Source: Deltaproteobacteria bacterium
GTDB taxonomy: Bacteria > Myxococcota_A > Polyangia > Polyangiales > Polyangiaceae
Assembly: GCA_016218915.1 (NCBI GenBank)
Contig: JACRCQ010000007.1
Location: forward strand, 124,001 to 188,000
Direction of reading: 5' to 3'
Length of the DNA: 64,000 nucleotides
In this document: piece after piece, positions 1 to 9,188 of the stretch
How the letters are laid out: each line of letters starts with the position of its first letter
How positions within the stretch are numbered: position 1 is the first letter of the stretch
Made by a program: the position numbers and the translations under genes
The notes under the pieces: model-generated
Databases searched by the model: none
What the model was told of the DNA's origin: nothing
What the model saw: the letters and a program-made list of their open reading frames with translations, nothing else

Positions 1-498
1 AACGAGGAGAGCATCGAGGAGTTCGCCGCCAACCTTGGCGAGGCATTCAGCGAGGTGCATCGCGTCCTCAAGCCGCAGGGGCTTCTGGCTTTCACGTTCA
101 GGCACAGCACTCCTGAGGGTTGGCTCGCGATGGCGAAGGCGCTCGCCCGGAGCGGGCTCAAGCCGGTGCAAGTGCTCCCGATGCCTGGCGAGGCGGGCAC
201 CGGTCTGCACACGCACGATGGCACGAGTCTCTGGGACGCGGTTCTCGTCTTCCGCAAGCTGCCCACGACACCCCCCTCCGAGCGTTTGAGCAAGGACCAG
301 ATCGAGGCGGCGAGCGGCAACGCTCGACACTGGCGTGATAGGTTCCGCCGGCAGGATCGCCTGCCGTTCAACGACGCCGACTTCGCCAACCTGTTCCGCG
401 CCTCGCTCGTTGGCGCGAGTCTGGGCCTCTACGGCCGGGCTGCTGACGCCCAGGGCGTTCGCCTACGCGAAGCCCTCGAAGCTGCTGCCAGTCTGTAA
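1..498 (+). CDS. DNA methylase, C-terminal fragment (5' cut by window)
   Basis: Open in frame from base 1, so the gene starts before the window; about 165 residues are visible. The stretch FSEVHRVLKPQGLLAFTFRH is the conserved motif found near the end of N6-adenine/N4-cytosine DNA methylases, just after the catalytic region, followed by a domain of about 80 residues. The catalytic (D/N)PPY motif is outside the window. It ends 11 bases before the nuclease-helicase gene, whose GGAG ribosome site lies in that gap, so the two are probably one operon. A methylase paired with a nuclease-helicase suggests a restriction-like defence system. Methylase identity is fairly sure; the subfamily (possibly the DUF1156 kind) is a guess. 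Confidence 0.75.
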   Translation, partial: NEESIEEFAANLGEAFSEVHRVLKPQGLLAFTFRHSTPEGWLAMAKALARSGLKPVQVLPMPGEAGTGLHTHDGTSLWDAVLVFRKLPTTPPSERLSKDQIEAASGNARHWRDRFRRQDRLPFNDADFANLFRASLVGASLGLYGRAADAQGVRLREALEAAASL

Positions 499-509
499 TC
501 GGAGACGAA

Positions 510-3500
510 ATGCCGAACCGAACCGAACCCGTGGTGGGAAAGCATTCGCTGAGCCAGTTCATCAGAACGAACTGTCTGCGGCAGCTGGCGTTCAACCTTT
601 ACCCCGACAACAACGACTACGCACAGAAGCGCGCGCAGTTGCAGATGCCGTACCCGCAGTCACCCCGCCCCGGGTTGCACCAGGTACAGACGGCGGGCGA
701 CGAGTGGCAGGCAGAGAAGCTCCATGACCTGACGCAGACGTTCGGACCGCAGACGATTATCGGCTCGGCATACACGCTCCCAAGCGGCCAGGTTCGGTAC
801 AAGGAGGTCCAGCTCGCAGCGCATCTCCCGACCACGACGCCGACGACCTTCATCGTCGAGTCGACTTTCACGATCGGCAACACGTTCGAGCGGGCGCTCG
901 GGATCGCGAGCCACGCCACCCAGTACTCGTTGAGGTACGGAAAGCTGCGCCCCGACATCATTGAGGTGTTGCCGGCCGCCACGTTCGCGTCGTTGATCTC
1001 AGCCGACGGAACCGTCTCGCCGCTGCCTGCTGGAGACACGCGGCTGCAGGTCCGCATCATCGACATCAAGCTGAGCGCGGATCCGTCGCCGGCATACTTC
1101 GCCGAAGTCGCCTTCTACAGCATGGCGCTCGCAGGCTGGCTGCACGACCAGGGACTCAGCGGGCACTTCGTCGTTGTCCCCGACGCCGCAGTGTGGCCCG
1201 GAACGCACGAAGCGTCGAAGCTCGTCCAGGTGAGCCGCCAGGCCCAGTCGCAAGCTATCACCCCTACGATCGCACAGCTCTGGAAGGCGATGCAGGAGGA
1301 CCTGGAGACTTCGCCGTTCGAGGTTTTTGCGTTCCGAGTGCGGCGCTTCTTCCAGGCCGATCTTCCAACAGCTCTCACGAACCACTGGAGTGCCCTCGAC
1401 TTCCACGTCGACAACCGCTGCTCGTTTTGCGAGTACCTCGGTGAAGACCGACCCCCGAGCCAGCACGATCCGAAGGTTGCTCCTCATCCGAACCACTGCC
1501 TCCCGCTCGCACTGTCGCAGGACCATCTGAGCCGAGTTGCGTTCGTCTCGCAGGGCGCGCGCTTGAGCCTGAACCAAGCCGGCGTCGGGCAGGTCAACGC
1601 ACTCGCGCAGCGCCAGCAGACTGACCCCGTCTTTGACACGCATCAAACCCTGCGCGCCACGCGCACGGTCGTCGCCGGCCGCGCGTTGTCGCTTCAATCC
1701 GGTACCGTCTCGATTCCTACCCAGACGGGCACGTCGGCATCCATGCCGAAGTGGGCCGACCTGCGCATCTTCCTTTCCGTCGACTTCGACATCGGAAGTG
1801 CGATCACAGTGGCGTTCGGTCTGAAGGCTTTCTGGCATGAGCCCCGAGCGTTCCAGTCGCCGCTCACGACCCAACGGCAGAGCAAGGCGTGGCAGTCGAA
1901 TGCGCGCATCGTTATCAATCGCGATCTGCCCACGGAACAGCACGAGCTGCTCGCGTTCTTGCAGGAGATCCACGACATCATTCAGTGGTCCCAGACGCAG
2001 GACACGCAGACGCTCGCAAACTCGCTCCTCGCCGGGCTGACGCCCCAACAGCAAGCGGACTATCGGACGCGCCTACAGGTCTACATCTGGGACTCACTCC
2101 AATACGATCATCTCGCCCGCGTAATCGGCCGGCACCTCCATGCGATCCTGGCGAACCAAAACCTCAGCTATCTCGCATGGCTCTTCCCCCCCGAGGAGCT
2201 GCTCGAGAACCCCGACTCGATCGTTAGGCGCTCGCCGATCACGATTGTTCGCGACGTGATCCGGTCCATGCTCGCGGCGCCGATCCCCCACTACTACAGC
2301 CTTCTCGAGGTCGCGCGCATCTTCCACCAAGCGGGATTGCCCGCGAACGTAGCCACGTTCAACGTCCACCCGCTCTTCGCCACCTCGCTGAGCGACCAGA
2401 TTCCTTCGGAACGTGCACACGAGATCTGGTGTCGCATCACGACGCCACGACACTGGCAGCAGCAGATGCAGACCTACGTGGAGACCGTGAAGAAGCGCCT
2501 TTCTGCTCTGGAGACGGTCGCACAAAGGCTGGAGACAGACCTGAAGCCGCGCCTTACTCAGAGCGCGCCTGTCATACAGATTGGGCCGCCACCTCGACAG
2601 CCGAGCATCAGCTCCGACGGTCAGCTCTGGTTCGCCTTCTCAAAGTTGGGCAAGGCGCTGGAGGAGCTCGATGTGCAGCAAGTGCGCGCGATGCCCCCGC
2701 ATGAGCGCGCGGCGCGCTTCAAGAGCGCGCGACTGGCCCATCGCCTAGGCGGTCCGGCCGAAGCTGCCGCGCTCGCAGCGCTGGGGTTGGCGCCGCAGGT
2801 CGGCCGTCGGGTGTACCTACTCGCTCTCGACTCCCATGACGTGAAGGCGAAGGTTGGTGACTTCTCATTCGCCATCTCTCCCGAGAACGTCCCGGGCTTC
2901 CTGGACCGCAAGATCGCGGGCGTCGTTCGGAACACCGCGTTCGACGCTCGCGTGAACCAGCAGCTCGGCAATCGCTACTGGCGCGCGCTGGTCGAAGATC
3001 TCACGAGCGTCACAATCGCTGGCCTCGATCGTAACAACGGCCTCATCGCCCTTGACGCGTCTGCACGAAACTGGCCGACGGCACTTGACGAATTCCACTC
3101 ATCTGGCTTGGTTGACCTCAACCAGGACGTCGTGCTCGACCCGGTGCACAACGACTTCTTCACGAAGAAGCTCGACGCGACCCTGAAGGCGATCGGTAAT
3201 CCGGCCATCGCATCCATCAACCCGCTAGTGACCAGGGCTACGGGGCAGACCGGGGCGCGCGCTCGACGATCTCGCAACCAGGTGCCAGCCGCAGAGTTTC
3301 TGTGGAGCCCGGCCACTCTGGCGACGTCGACCGTCACTCGGAATCTGGCGAACATTCCTGCGCAACTCACGGCGCACGGACTCAACCTGAACAGCTCGCA
3401 GTGGCAAGCGTGGCACGACGCACTCACCCATCGCGCGCGACTGGTATGGGGGCCACCCGGAACCGGCAAGAGCCGCACGGTGCGCGCCATCGCCGTCGGT

Positions 3501-4895
3501 GCGGTGCTCGAGGCGATCGCCAGCAATCGACCGCTTCGCGTGCTGGTCTCAGCGTTCACCTACACGGCGATCGATAACGTGCTGCTCGACGTCGCGCGCG
3601 ACCTCGCGGCGCTGGCGCCCGGAGCCTGTGACGTCTTCCGCCTTCGTTCGCGCTACCAGCAGACTTCTGGGAACATCGCACCGACGATCGACCTCGAACT
3701 TAATCGGGCGTTCCCGTCACCCGCAGTGCGCACACTCCGCGGTCGACTCCAACAGCCCAATGGCGTCGTCGTCGTCGTGGGCGCCACGTCCGAGCAGGTT
3801 CACAACCTCCTGACGTGCGAGAACGGGCGAGCGACCGACGAGTTCTTTGACCTCATCCTCATCGACGAAGCGTCGCAGATGGATGTCGCCCACGCGATCC
3901 TCACCATCGCAGGTGTCGCGACAGGCGGCAGCGTCATCCTCGCCGGGGATCCGCTGCAGCTCCCGCCGATCCAGCAAGCGGAAGCGCCGAAGGATCTCGA
4001 GGACCTCGTCGGATCCATCTACGGCTTCTGGATGAAGCAGCATCAGATTCCCGAGAGCCCACTAAGCGTCAACTACCGTTCGAACGACTGCATCGTCGGG
4101 CTGGCGCGGCAATCCGGCTACCAGTCGATGCTGACGAGCCATTCGCCGTCCCTCGTTCTGAACCTCCTTGCGCCGATCCCGACAGCGCAGCCCGCAGCGT
4201 GGGACGCGAGACTGTTCTGGACCCACGAGTGGGCGGAGATTCTCGACTCGGCGCGCCCCGCCGTGTGTTTCGTCTACGACGACGGAAGGAGCAGCCAGCG
4301 GAACGAGTTCGAAGCTGACGCCGTCGCATCGATGGTCCTGCTGCTGCACGGGCGCATGGCAGATCAGCTGCGCAACGAGAACCACCCAGCGACTGGCCAG
4401 CCCATCGCGCCCACGTCGACCGCGTACTCGACGATTGACTTCTTTGGGAAGGCGGTCGGCGTGGTGACCCCGCACCGTGCGCAACAGGGTCTAATCGTGA
4501 CGCGTCTCCTCCAGGTCTTCGGCGCGAGTGGAACGCTGGCGGAAGCGATTCGGGAGTCGGTCGATACGGTCGAGCGCTTCCAGGGACAGCAACGCGACGT
4601 GATCATCGCGTCGTATACGCTTGGCGACCCCGACCAGATCGCCGAGGAGGATGAGTTCCTCATGAGCCTCAACCGCTTCAATGTGATCGCGTCGCGCGCC
4701 CGTGCGAAGCTCGTGGTGCTTGTGTCGCAGGAGATCATCGGTCACCTCGCGCACGACATCGAAGTGCTGCGCGATTCGCGACTCCTGAAGCTGTACGCCG
4801 AGGGGTTCTGCAACAACTCGAGGCCAATGTCGCTTGGCCACATCGAACCCGGCTCCGCTAGCCACTCGGTTTCTGGCACGTTCCGCTGGCACTGA
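510..4895 (+). CDS. Fe-S RecB/Cas4-like nuclease fused to superfamily 1 helicase
   Basis: 1461 aa. The N-terminal ~340 residues look like a PD-(D/E)XK nuclease: RPD at 148-149, IIDIK at 183-187, and E199 in a following helix. Cysteines at 22, 304, 307 and 330 have the split 1+3 spacing of the 4Fe-4S cluster of Cas4/AddB-type nucleases. The C-terminal ~500 residues are a Dna2/UPF1-like SF1 helicase: Walker A GPPGTGKS near 981, DEAS near 1117, GDPLQLPP, VNYRS, ERFQGQQRD and RFNVIASRARAK near 1390. The middle ~600 residues are unassigned. It probably cuts and unwinds foreign DNA next to the upstream methylase. ATG is preceded by GGAG. The nuclease-helicase call is strong; the defence role is inferred from context. 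Confidence 0.85.
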   Translation: MPNRTEPVVGKHSLSQFIRTNCLRQLAFNLYPDNNDYAQKRAQLQMPYPQSPRPGLHQVQTAGDEWQAEKLHDLTQTFGPQTIIGSAYTLPSGQVRYKEVQLAAHLPTTTPTTFIVESTFTIGNTFERALGIASHATQYSLRYGKLRPDIIEVLPAATFASLISADGTVSPLPAGDTRLQVRIIDIKLSADPSPAYFAEVAFYSMALAGWLHDQGLSGHFVVVPDAAVWPGTHEASKLVQVSRQAQSQAITPTIAQLWKAMQEDLETSPFEVFAFRVRRFFQADLPTALTNHWSALDFHVDNRCSFCEYLGEDRPPSQHDPKVAPHPNHCLPLALSQDHLSRVAFVSQGARLSLNQAGVGQVNALAQRQQTDPVFDTHQTLRATRTVVAGRALSLQSGTVSIPTQTGTSASMPKWADLRIFLSVDFDIGSAITVAFGLKAFWHEPRAFQSPLTTQRQSKAWQSNARIVINRDLPTEQHELLAFLQEIHDIIQWSQTQDTQTLANSLLAGLTPQQQADYRTRLQVYIWDSLQYDHLARVIGRHLHAILANQNLSYLAWLFPPEELLENPDSIVRRSPITIVRDVIRSMLAAPIPHYYSLLEVARIFHQAGLPANVATFNVHPLFATSLSDQIPSERAHEIWCRITTPRHWQQQMQTYVETVKKRLSALETVAQRLETDLKPRLTQSAPVIQIGPPPRQPSISSDGQLWFAFSKLGKALEELDVQQVRAMPPHERAARFKSARLAHRLGGPAEAAALAALGLAPQVGRRVYLLALDSHDVKAKVGDFSFAISPENVPGFLDRKIAGVVRNTAFDARVNQQLGNRYWRALVEDLTSVTIAGLDRNNGLIALDASARNWPTALDEFHSSGLVDLNQDVVLDPVHNDFFTKKLDATLKAIGNPAIASINPLVTRATGQTGARARRSRNQVPAAEFLWSPATLATSTVTRNLANIPAQLTAHGLNLNSSQWQAWHDALTHRARLVWGPPGTGKSRTVRAIAVGAVLEAIASNRPLRVLVSAFTYTAIDNVLLDVARDLAALAPGACDVFRLRSRYQQTSGNIAPTIDLELNRAFPSPAVRTLRGRLQQPNGVVVVVGATSEQVHNLLTCENGRATDEFFDLILIDEASQMDVAHAILTIAGVATGGSVILAGDPLQLPPIQQAEAPKDLEDLVGSIYGFWMKQHQIPESPLSVNYRSNDCIVGLARQSGYQSMLTSHSPSLVLNLLAPIPTAQPAAWDARLFWTHEWAEILDSARPAVCFVYDDGRSSQRNEFEADAVASMVLLLHGRMADQLRNENHPATGQPIAPTSTAYSTIDFFGKAVGVVTPHRAQQGLIVTRLLQVFGASGTLAEAIRESVDTVERFQGQQRDVIIASYTLGDPDQIAEEDEFLMSLNRFNVIASRARAKLVVLVSQEIIGHLAHDIEVLRDSRLLKLYAEGFCNNSRPMSLGHIEPGSASHSVSGTFRWH

Positions 4896-5095
4896 CCCAC
4901 ACTCCCGCTGCTCGACGCACGTTCCGTAGTGCGCCACCGCCCGCAGCGCCCGCCCTCCCTCAGGCTCGGCGCTCGGGGCAGTCGATCCCTTCGAGGGCCG
5001 GGACAGGACGGCGAACCAGAAGCCTGGCGCGAGCAGCGAGCAGCAGACGGTCATTAATCGCGCCAACCCGGTATCACTAGCGCGAAGGATCGGGG

Positions 5096-5131
5096 TTGCA
5101 CGGCGATATAAAGGCGTGTATAAAGTAAGCA
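5096..5131 (+). promoter_or_regulatory. Sigma70-type promoter, apparently leaderless
   Basis: TTGCAC at 5096-5101, a 17-base spacer and TATAAA at 5119-5124 form a near-consensus promoter. The expected start site (~5131) falls at or just before the ATG at 5133, leaving no room for a ribosome site, so the mRNA would be leaderless. TATAAAG occurs twice, 12 bases apart (5107-5113 and 5119-5125), and could be an autoregulatory operator for the XRE protein. Confidence 0.65.
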
Positions 5132-5132
5132 A

Positions 5133-5417
5133 ATGCGCTCCCTCACCGTGAAACCGCTCCGATCGAAGCTCGGCATGACCCAGCAAGCCTTCGCTTCGCT
5201 GCTGGGCATCAGCTTCGTATCGGTCAACAAGTGGGAGAACGGCGGGTCGACGCCGACGGGCCTCAGCGCCGTCCTGCTCGCCCTGCTTGAGAGCGCGCTC
5301 CACGTTCATCCCCCGTTGCACGTCGTGCAAGCGCTGCGCAGCGCAGGCGGCGATCCGCTTGCTGTCGTTCGAGCCCTCACCGAGTTGGAGCGCATCCATG
5401 GACAAACGCGAACCTGA
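5133..5417 (+). CDS. XRE-family helix-turn-helix regulator
   Basis: 94 aa. Residues ~8-50 form a classic XRE/Cro helix-turn-helix: LRSKLGMTQQAFASLLGIS followed by the recognition stretch VSVNKWENG. The remaining ~40 residues are helical with no clear domain. It is led by its own promoter and overlaps the start of the kinase gene by 20 bases, so the two are translationally coupled. It most likely represses its own promoter and sets the level of the kinase. Antitoxins of HigA/MqsA type have the same size and fold, so an antitoxin role is an alternative. Confidence 0.8.
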   Translation: MRSLTVKPLRSKLGMTQQAFASLLGISFVSVNKWENGGSTPTGLSAVLLALLESALHVHPPLHVVQALRSAGGDPLAVVRALTELERIHGQTRT

Positions 5418-6369
5418 ACTGATTTTCGATCTGGGACACTCCATCGGCAGCGGAGGTCAGGCCGACGTTTATCTGCTGCGCCTGCGCGCCACAGGCAGTG
5501 TCTTCGCCGGCAAGTTCCTGCGCGAGGCGTGGGATCCTTACGCGCGCGAAGCGTTCATCAAGGAGGCGGCCCGGCAGGCGCGCGTCGGCGGTGACCACAT
5601 CGTACGCATCGTGACGTGGAACCTCGAGGCAGAGAAGCCGTTCGTCGTCATGGAGTACATGCCACGAGGCTCGCTCGCGAAAGAGGTCGAGCGACGCGGC
5701 GGGTTCACGGTGGTCGAGGCCATCGATGCCACGCGCAAGATCGCCATGGCCCTCGCCGACCTGCACGAGCGCGGCGTCGTCCACCGCGACGTCAAGCCGG
5801 GCAACGTTCTTGTCCACGCGGATGGGCGGCTTCTGCTGAACGATCTGGGACTTGCGGCGACGATGACGTTCACCGAGTTCGTGCAGGCCCACGGCTTCGT
5901 TGGTACCGAAGGCTATGCCGCGCCCGAGCAGTACCAGGGGATCGCCCTACCGCAATCGGACGTCTTCGCTCTTGGCAAGATCCTCCGCGAGCTTGTCCTG
6001 AGTCGCCCCAACGGCATCGGCACGCCCCTCAGCCAGCAGGCTCTCCTCGTCGCGGACCGGTTCTCCATGCGCGATTGGCGCAGCCGTCCCACCGCGAGGG
6101 AGGCCGTGGCGATGCTCGTGCATCTCCTGCCGCGCTCCGTCGCGCCTGTGGGTGCGACGCCCCTCCGGCCGGCCAGCGCGCCCAGCCCGGTGTTTCAGGC
6201 CTTGCGTGCGGCGCCGGCTTCGACTGGAAGCGGCGGTGGACTTGCCACGCTGGTTCTTGGCGGCCTCGCGGTCGCTGGGCTCGCTGCGCTGCTTTCCGGT
6301 GTCGGTTCGACCTGGGATCCCGCCGCTGGCCGTTACCGCGGCAGCGACGGTCGTTTCATGAGGGGGTAG
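5398..6369 (+). CDS. Serine/threonine protein kinase with C-terminal membrane segment
   Basis: 323 aa from ATG 5398 (GGAG eight bases upstream, overlapping the XRE gene). Hanks-type kinase: glycine loop GSGGQADVY near 18-26, catalytic loop HRDVKPGN, DLGLA in place of DFG, and activation/APE segment GTEGYAAPEQ. A Pro/Ala-rich linker leads to one hydrophobic segment (GGLATLVLGGLAVAGLAALL) and a short tail ending RYRGSDGRFMRG, so the kinase domain probably faces the cytoplasm from a membrane anchor. All key catalytic residues are present. Kinases occur in several phage-defence and toxin-like systems; the HTH-kinase pair beside a methylase/nuclease-helicase makes defence plausible but unproven. 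Confidence 0.85.
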   Translation: MDKREPELIFDLGHSIGSGGQADVYLLRLRATGSVFAGKFLREAWDPYAREAFIKEAARQARVGGDHIVRIVTWNLEAEKPFVVMEYMPRGSLAKEVERRGGFTVVEAIDATRKIAMALADLHERGVVHRDVKPGNVLVHADGRLLLNDLGLAATMTFTEFVQAHGFVGTEGYAAPEQYQGIALPQSDVFALGKILRELVLSRPNGIGTPLSQQALLVADRFSMRDWRSRPTAREAVAMLVHLLPRSVAPVGATPLRPASAPSPVFQALRAAPASTGSGGGLATLVLGGLAVAGLAALLSGVGSTWDPAAGRYRGSDGRFMRG

Positions 6370-6805
6370 TCGGCGCGTCGCCCCGCCACGCCCTTCGCTG
6401 CTCCAACCAACTCCCGGCGTGCGCTACGCCTCGCAGCGCCCGCTCGCTCATCGGCTCCACGCCGTCGATCGCCTCGAGCTCGAGCACACGCGCCTGGATG
6501 TCCGGCGCCAGCAGAAGCAGGTCCAGCAGCTGCGTGATGCGGGCCCTCGTGAAGCCGAGCTTCCGGGCAACGGCGGCGCGGTCGGCTACAACTCCCCGGT
6601 CGATCGCGTTCTGGATGTGGTGCGCGAGCGCGAGCATGCGGGCCACCTTCGCAGGCCGTTGGACGGGCTCGGGCTGTAGGGGAGGCGCCTCCTCGGTGAA
6701 CGTCACCGGCGAGCTGGGCGTGCGAAATAGCGTGCCCGTTAGCACGCGCCGGTGTGCCGGCTTGCAAGCCTCGGCAGGAGCTTCCGTCGTCTCGGGTTCG
6801 CTCAT
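6356..6805 (-). CDS. ParB-like HTH protein of the recombinase operon
   Basis: 149 aa. After a disordered start (1-50), residues ~55-110 contain KVARMLALAHHIQNAIDRG and VARKLGFTRARITQLLDLL, a KorB/ParB-type helix-turn-helix with the usual short C-terminal helix. Proteins of this kind typically follow large serine recombinases of this class. It shares a 4-base ATGA overlap with the recombinase gene (6802-6805), so it is the last gene of that operon. It ends convergently inside the last 14 bases of the kinase gene. It probably binds DNA near the recombination site; that role is inferred. Confidence 0.75.
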   Translation of the reverse strand: MSEPETTEAPAEACKPAHRRVLTGTLFRTPSSPVTFTEEAPPLQPEPVQRPAKVARMLALAHHIQNAIDRGVVADRAAVARKLGFTRARITQLLDLLLLAPDIQARVLELEAIDGVEPMSERALRGVAHAGSWLEQRRAWRGDAPTTPS

Positions 6806-8370
6806 GCGGCCTCCTTCGGCTTTCCCTCGCGGCGTTTCGCTTCGGAGTCGCCCGCGAAATCCACGAGCTCAATCTCGACCTTGCTGGATTTCTCGTCCAC
6901 CTTGACTGACACAACCAGCGCGCGAAGCAGCCGGCAGCGGTTCTCCGGCGTCATCAGCTCCCAGACCTTGGAGAAGTTCGCGATCGCGCCGGCCACCCAG
7001 TCAGCTTCGATCGAGGCATCATGCAGGTCGAGCAGATCGCGCTCGGTCTCCGCGAGCTGGCGCTCGGCGGCGGCAAGCCTGTCGCCTTCAGCTCGGAGCT
7101 TTTTCTCGATCAGCTCGCGCGCACGGCCTTCAAACTTGAGCAAGTCCTCGCTGTATCGCGCGGCGTTTGCTGCGGCATCCGCCACGCGCCCGGGGAGCTT
7201 GCCGCGCAGCTCCGCGATGTCGGCGCGCTTCTTCTCAATGCGCGCGTCGAGCAGCGTCTTCACCTCGGTGGCGAGCGTTCCGTCTTTCGTGGCCTCGGAG
7301 ATTCTCTCCACGACGAAAGCTTCGATCGCGCCCGCTGGCAGCGGCTTTGCCTGACACACCGCCTCGCCGTGCTTGTCGCGCCCGCTGCAGCGATAGTACC
7401 GCCAGAGCCCCTTCCCCTTCCGCGTCGACGCTGGTGTCATCGGATCGCCGCAGCGTTTGCAGCGAAGCAGGCCGCGGAGCACGTAGTCAGGGTTGAGGCC
7501 GCCGAAGCGAAGCTCGCGCTCCGCGCCCTCCAGGATCCGTTGCACCCTTCGGAACGTGGCGTCATCAACGAGCCGTGGATGCTCGCCTGGGTACAGCTCG
7601 TCGCCGTACATCATCTGCCCGTCGTAGATCGGGCTGCGCAGCAGCCGCGCCATCGAATCCTTGGTCCAGCGCAGGCCATGCTTGGCGGGCCGTGCTGCGC
7701 AGCCTCGCGGCAGAAGGCCGCGTTCGTTCAACGCTGTCGCAACGGCGAAGATGCGCCGATGCTGTAGGAAGAGCGCGAAAGCCTCACGCACGATCGATGC
7801 CTCGACCTCGTTGACGACGAGGCGCTTGTCCTTCGCGCTGTACCCGAAGGGCACGGGACCGCCTGTCCATTTGCCCTTGCGTCGCGACATCGCAATCTTG
7901 TCGCGCGTGCGCTCCGCGATCATTTCGCGCTCGAATTCAGCAAAACTCATGAGCATGTTGAGCGTGAGCCTGCCCATGGCGTCGGCGGTCGAGAAGTTCT
8001 GGGTCACCGACACGAAAGAGGCGCCCCCCGCGTTGAAGCGCTCCATCACCTTCGCGAAGTCCATGAGCGATCGCGACAGACGGTCGACCTTGTAGACCAC
8101 GACCACGTCGATCTTCCCCGCGTCGATGTCGGCGAGCAGGCGCTGGAAGGCGGGGCGTTCGATGTTCGCGCCGGTGAAGCCGCCGTCGGAGTAGCTCTCG
8201 TCGACCACGGTCCAGCCTGTCTGGCGACGGATGTAGGCGGCGCATGCCTCGCGCTGCGCATCGAGCGAGTTGAACTCTTGCTCCAGCCCCATCGTTGTCG
8301 ACTTGCGCGTATAGATAGCGCAGCGCCTCGTTTCGGGCGCGGGCGCTGCCGTCGGGTGGCGCTTGCTCAT
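6802..8370 (-). CDS. Large serine recombinase
   Basis: 522 aa. The N-terminal resolvase domain (~17-165) has the catalytic serine S24 in YTRKS, plus KVDRLSRSLMDFAKVM and the ERTRDKI helix. A recombinase domain and a zinc ribbon follow: CKRCGDPM then YYRCSGRDKHGEAVC. A coiled-coil region runs over the last ~130 residues. This is the architecture of phage integrases and large transposon resolvases. It is flanked by its usual partners (62-aa protein, DUF2924, ParB-like HTH), all joined by 4-base overlaps. It may have integrated this element, which would put one attachment site near 6.3-6.8 kb, but no core sequence is visible. Catalytically intact by inspection. Confidence 0.95.
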   Translation of the reverse strand: MSKRHPTAAPAPETRRCAIYTRKSTTMGLEQEFNSLDAQREACAAYIRRQTGWTVVDESYSDGGFTGANIERPAFQRLLADIDAGKIDVVVVYKVDRLSRSLMDFAKVMERFNAGGASFVSVTQNFSTADAMGRLTLNMLMSFAEFEREMIAERTRDKIAMSRRKGKWTGGPVPFGYSAKDKRLVVNEVEASIVREAFALFLQHRRIFAVATALNERGLLPRGCAARPAKHGLRWTKDSMARLLRSPIYDGQMMYGDELYPGEHPRLVDDATFRRVQRILEGAERELRFGGLNPDYVLRGLLRCKRCGDPMTPASTRKGKGLWRYYRCSGRDKHGEAVCQAKPLPAGAIEAFVVERISEATKDGTLATEVKTLLDARIEKKRADIAELRGKLPGRVADAAANAARYSEDLLKFEGRARELIEKKLRAEGDRLAAAERQLAETERDLLDLHDASIEADWVAGAIANFSKVWELMTPENRCRLLRALVVSVKVDEKSSKVEIELVDFAGDSEAKRREGKPKEAA

Positions 8371-8555
8371 CGATGTTCCTCCGTTCTCACATCCGGCTCG
8401 GAGCGCTGCCCTTCCGCCCGAGATTCGTGCTCGACGGTCTTCAGCAACCGCTCGAGGTTGTCGTTGAGGCGCGCCAGCTCTCGCACGAGCGACGGCGCGG
8501 TCGACTCGTAGAACCGGTGGCCCATCTGGGTGCGGTAGAAGGGGACGTCGCTCAT
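8367..8555 (-). CDS. Small conserved recombinase-associated protein
   Basis: 62 aa. Short protein with PFYRTQMGHRFYESTAPSLVRE and a leucine-rich helix (LARLNDNLERLLKTVE). Proteins of this size and pattern recur upstream of the same class of serine recombinase. It overlaps both neighbours by four bases (8367-8370 and 8552-8555), so it is cotranslated with them. Function unknown; a small accessory subunit of the recombination complex is a guess. Confidence 0.65.
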   Translation of the reverse strand: MSDVPFYRTQMGHRFYESTAPSLVRELARLNDNLERLLKTVEHESRAEGQRSEPDVRTEEHR

Positions 8556-9097
8556 GCCGCGTTCTCCTCCTCCGCCGGCGCCTCGCTGGGCTTCTTCAAC
8601 GCGAAGAACAGGTAACCATTCCAGGGCGTGCCGGTGATGTGCTTCGCAACGGCCGAGAGGGTCTTGAAGCGCATTCCCGCGTGCTCGAAGCCCTCGGCGC
8701 AGACGATCACCTGATGCGTGGTGCCGTTGTGAACGCGACGAAGGATCGTGCCCACCGGCGGTATTCGTGGGTCGCGTGGCTCGACGGGTTGGGGCGGCGC
8801 TTCGATCAGCCCGGCCTTCTCCGCCTGCCGCATCCGCCAGCGCTCGGGAATTCCATCGCCCAGCTCGGCGATTTTCTCGAGCGCGCTCGCGGAAAGCCCG
8901 CCGTACGTGAGCTCTTGCAGCCGGTACCCGAGCCGCTTGCGCAGGTACGCGACGTTGCGCGTTCGGGTCGGCTCGCCGTAGAGGTCGCGGTAGGCGGTGA
9001 CGAGGGCGGGCGTGTTCATCGTCTCCAGCGCGGCCAACTGCGCCGGCACATCGCGGATCAAAAGGAGGTTCGCGTGCGCGCTTTCGATCGTCTTCAT
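8552..9097 (-). CDS. DUF2924 family protein
   Basis: 181 aa from ATG 9097, chosen because AAGGAG lies five bases upstream; in-frame starts at 9196 (GAGG upstream) and 9217 (GTG) are also possible. The core (LVTAYRDLYGEPTRTRNVAYLRKRLGYRLQEL, described here as two halves) matches DUF2924. The C-terminal half (GTILRRVHNGT, then GFEHAGMRF and TGTPWNGYLFF) is the small domain typical of this family. DUF2924 genes are almost always found beside serine recombinases like the one here. It overlaps the 62-aa gene by four bases. Biochemical role unknown. Confidence 0.8.
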   Translation of the reverse strand: MKTIESAHANLLLIRDVPAQLAALETMNTPALVTAYRDLYGEPTRTRNVAYLRKRLGYRLQELTYGGLSASALEKIAELGDGIPERWRMRQAEKAGLIEAPPQPVEPRDPRIPPVGTILRRVHNGTTHQVIVCAEGFEHAGMRFKTLSAVAKHITGTPWNGYLFFALKKPSEAPAEEENAA

Positions 9098-9188
9098 CGA
9101 GGCTCCTTGTTCGCGAGCGTCGGGCTCGCGAGACGTGCCCATGACGGCTTCTTCCCCGGTGGAAGACAAGGTGAGAACCAGAGATTCC

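Noticed and set aside
5133..6369. Known kinase-based defence systems such as Mokosh
   Set aside because: The kinase is a separate protein with an HTH partner and membrane segment, not joined to a helicase, so I do not claim that system.
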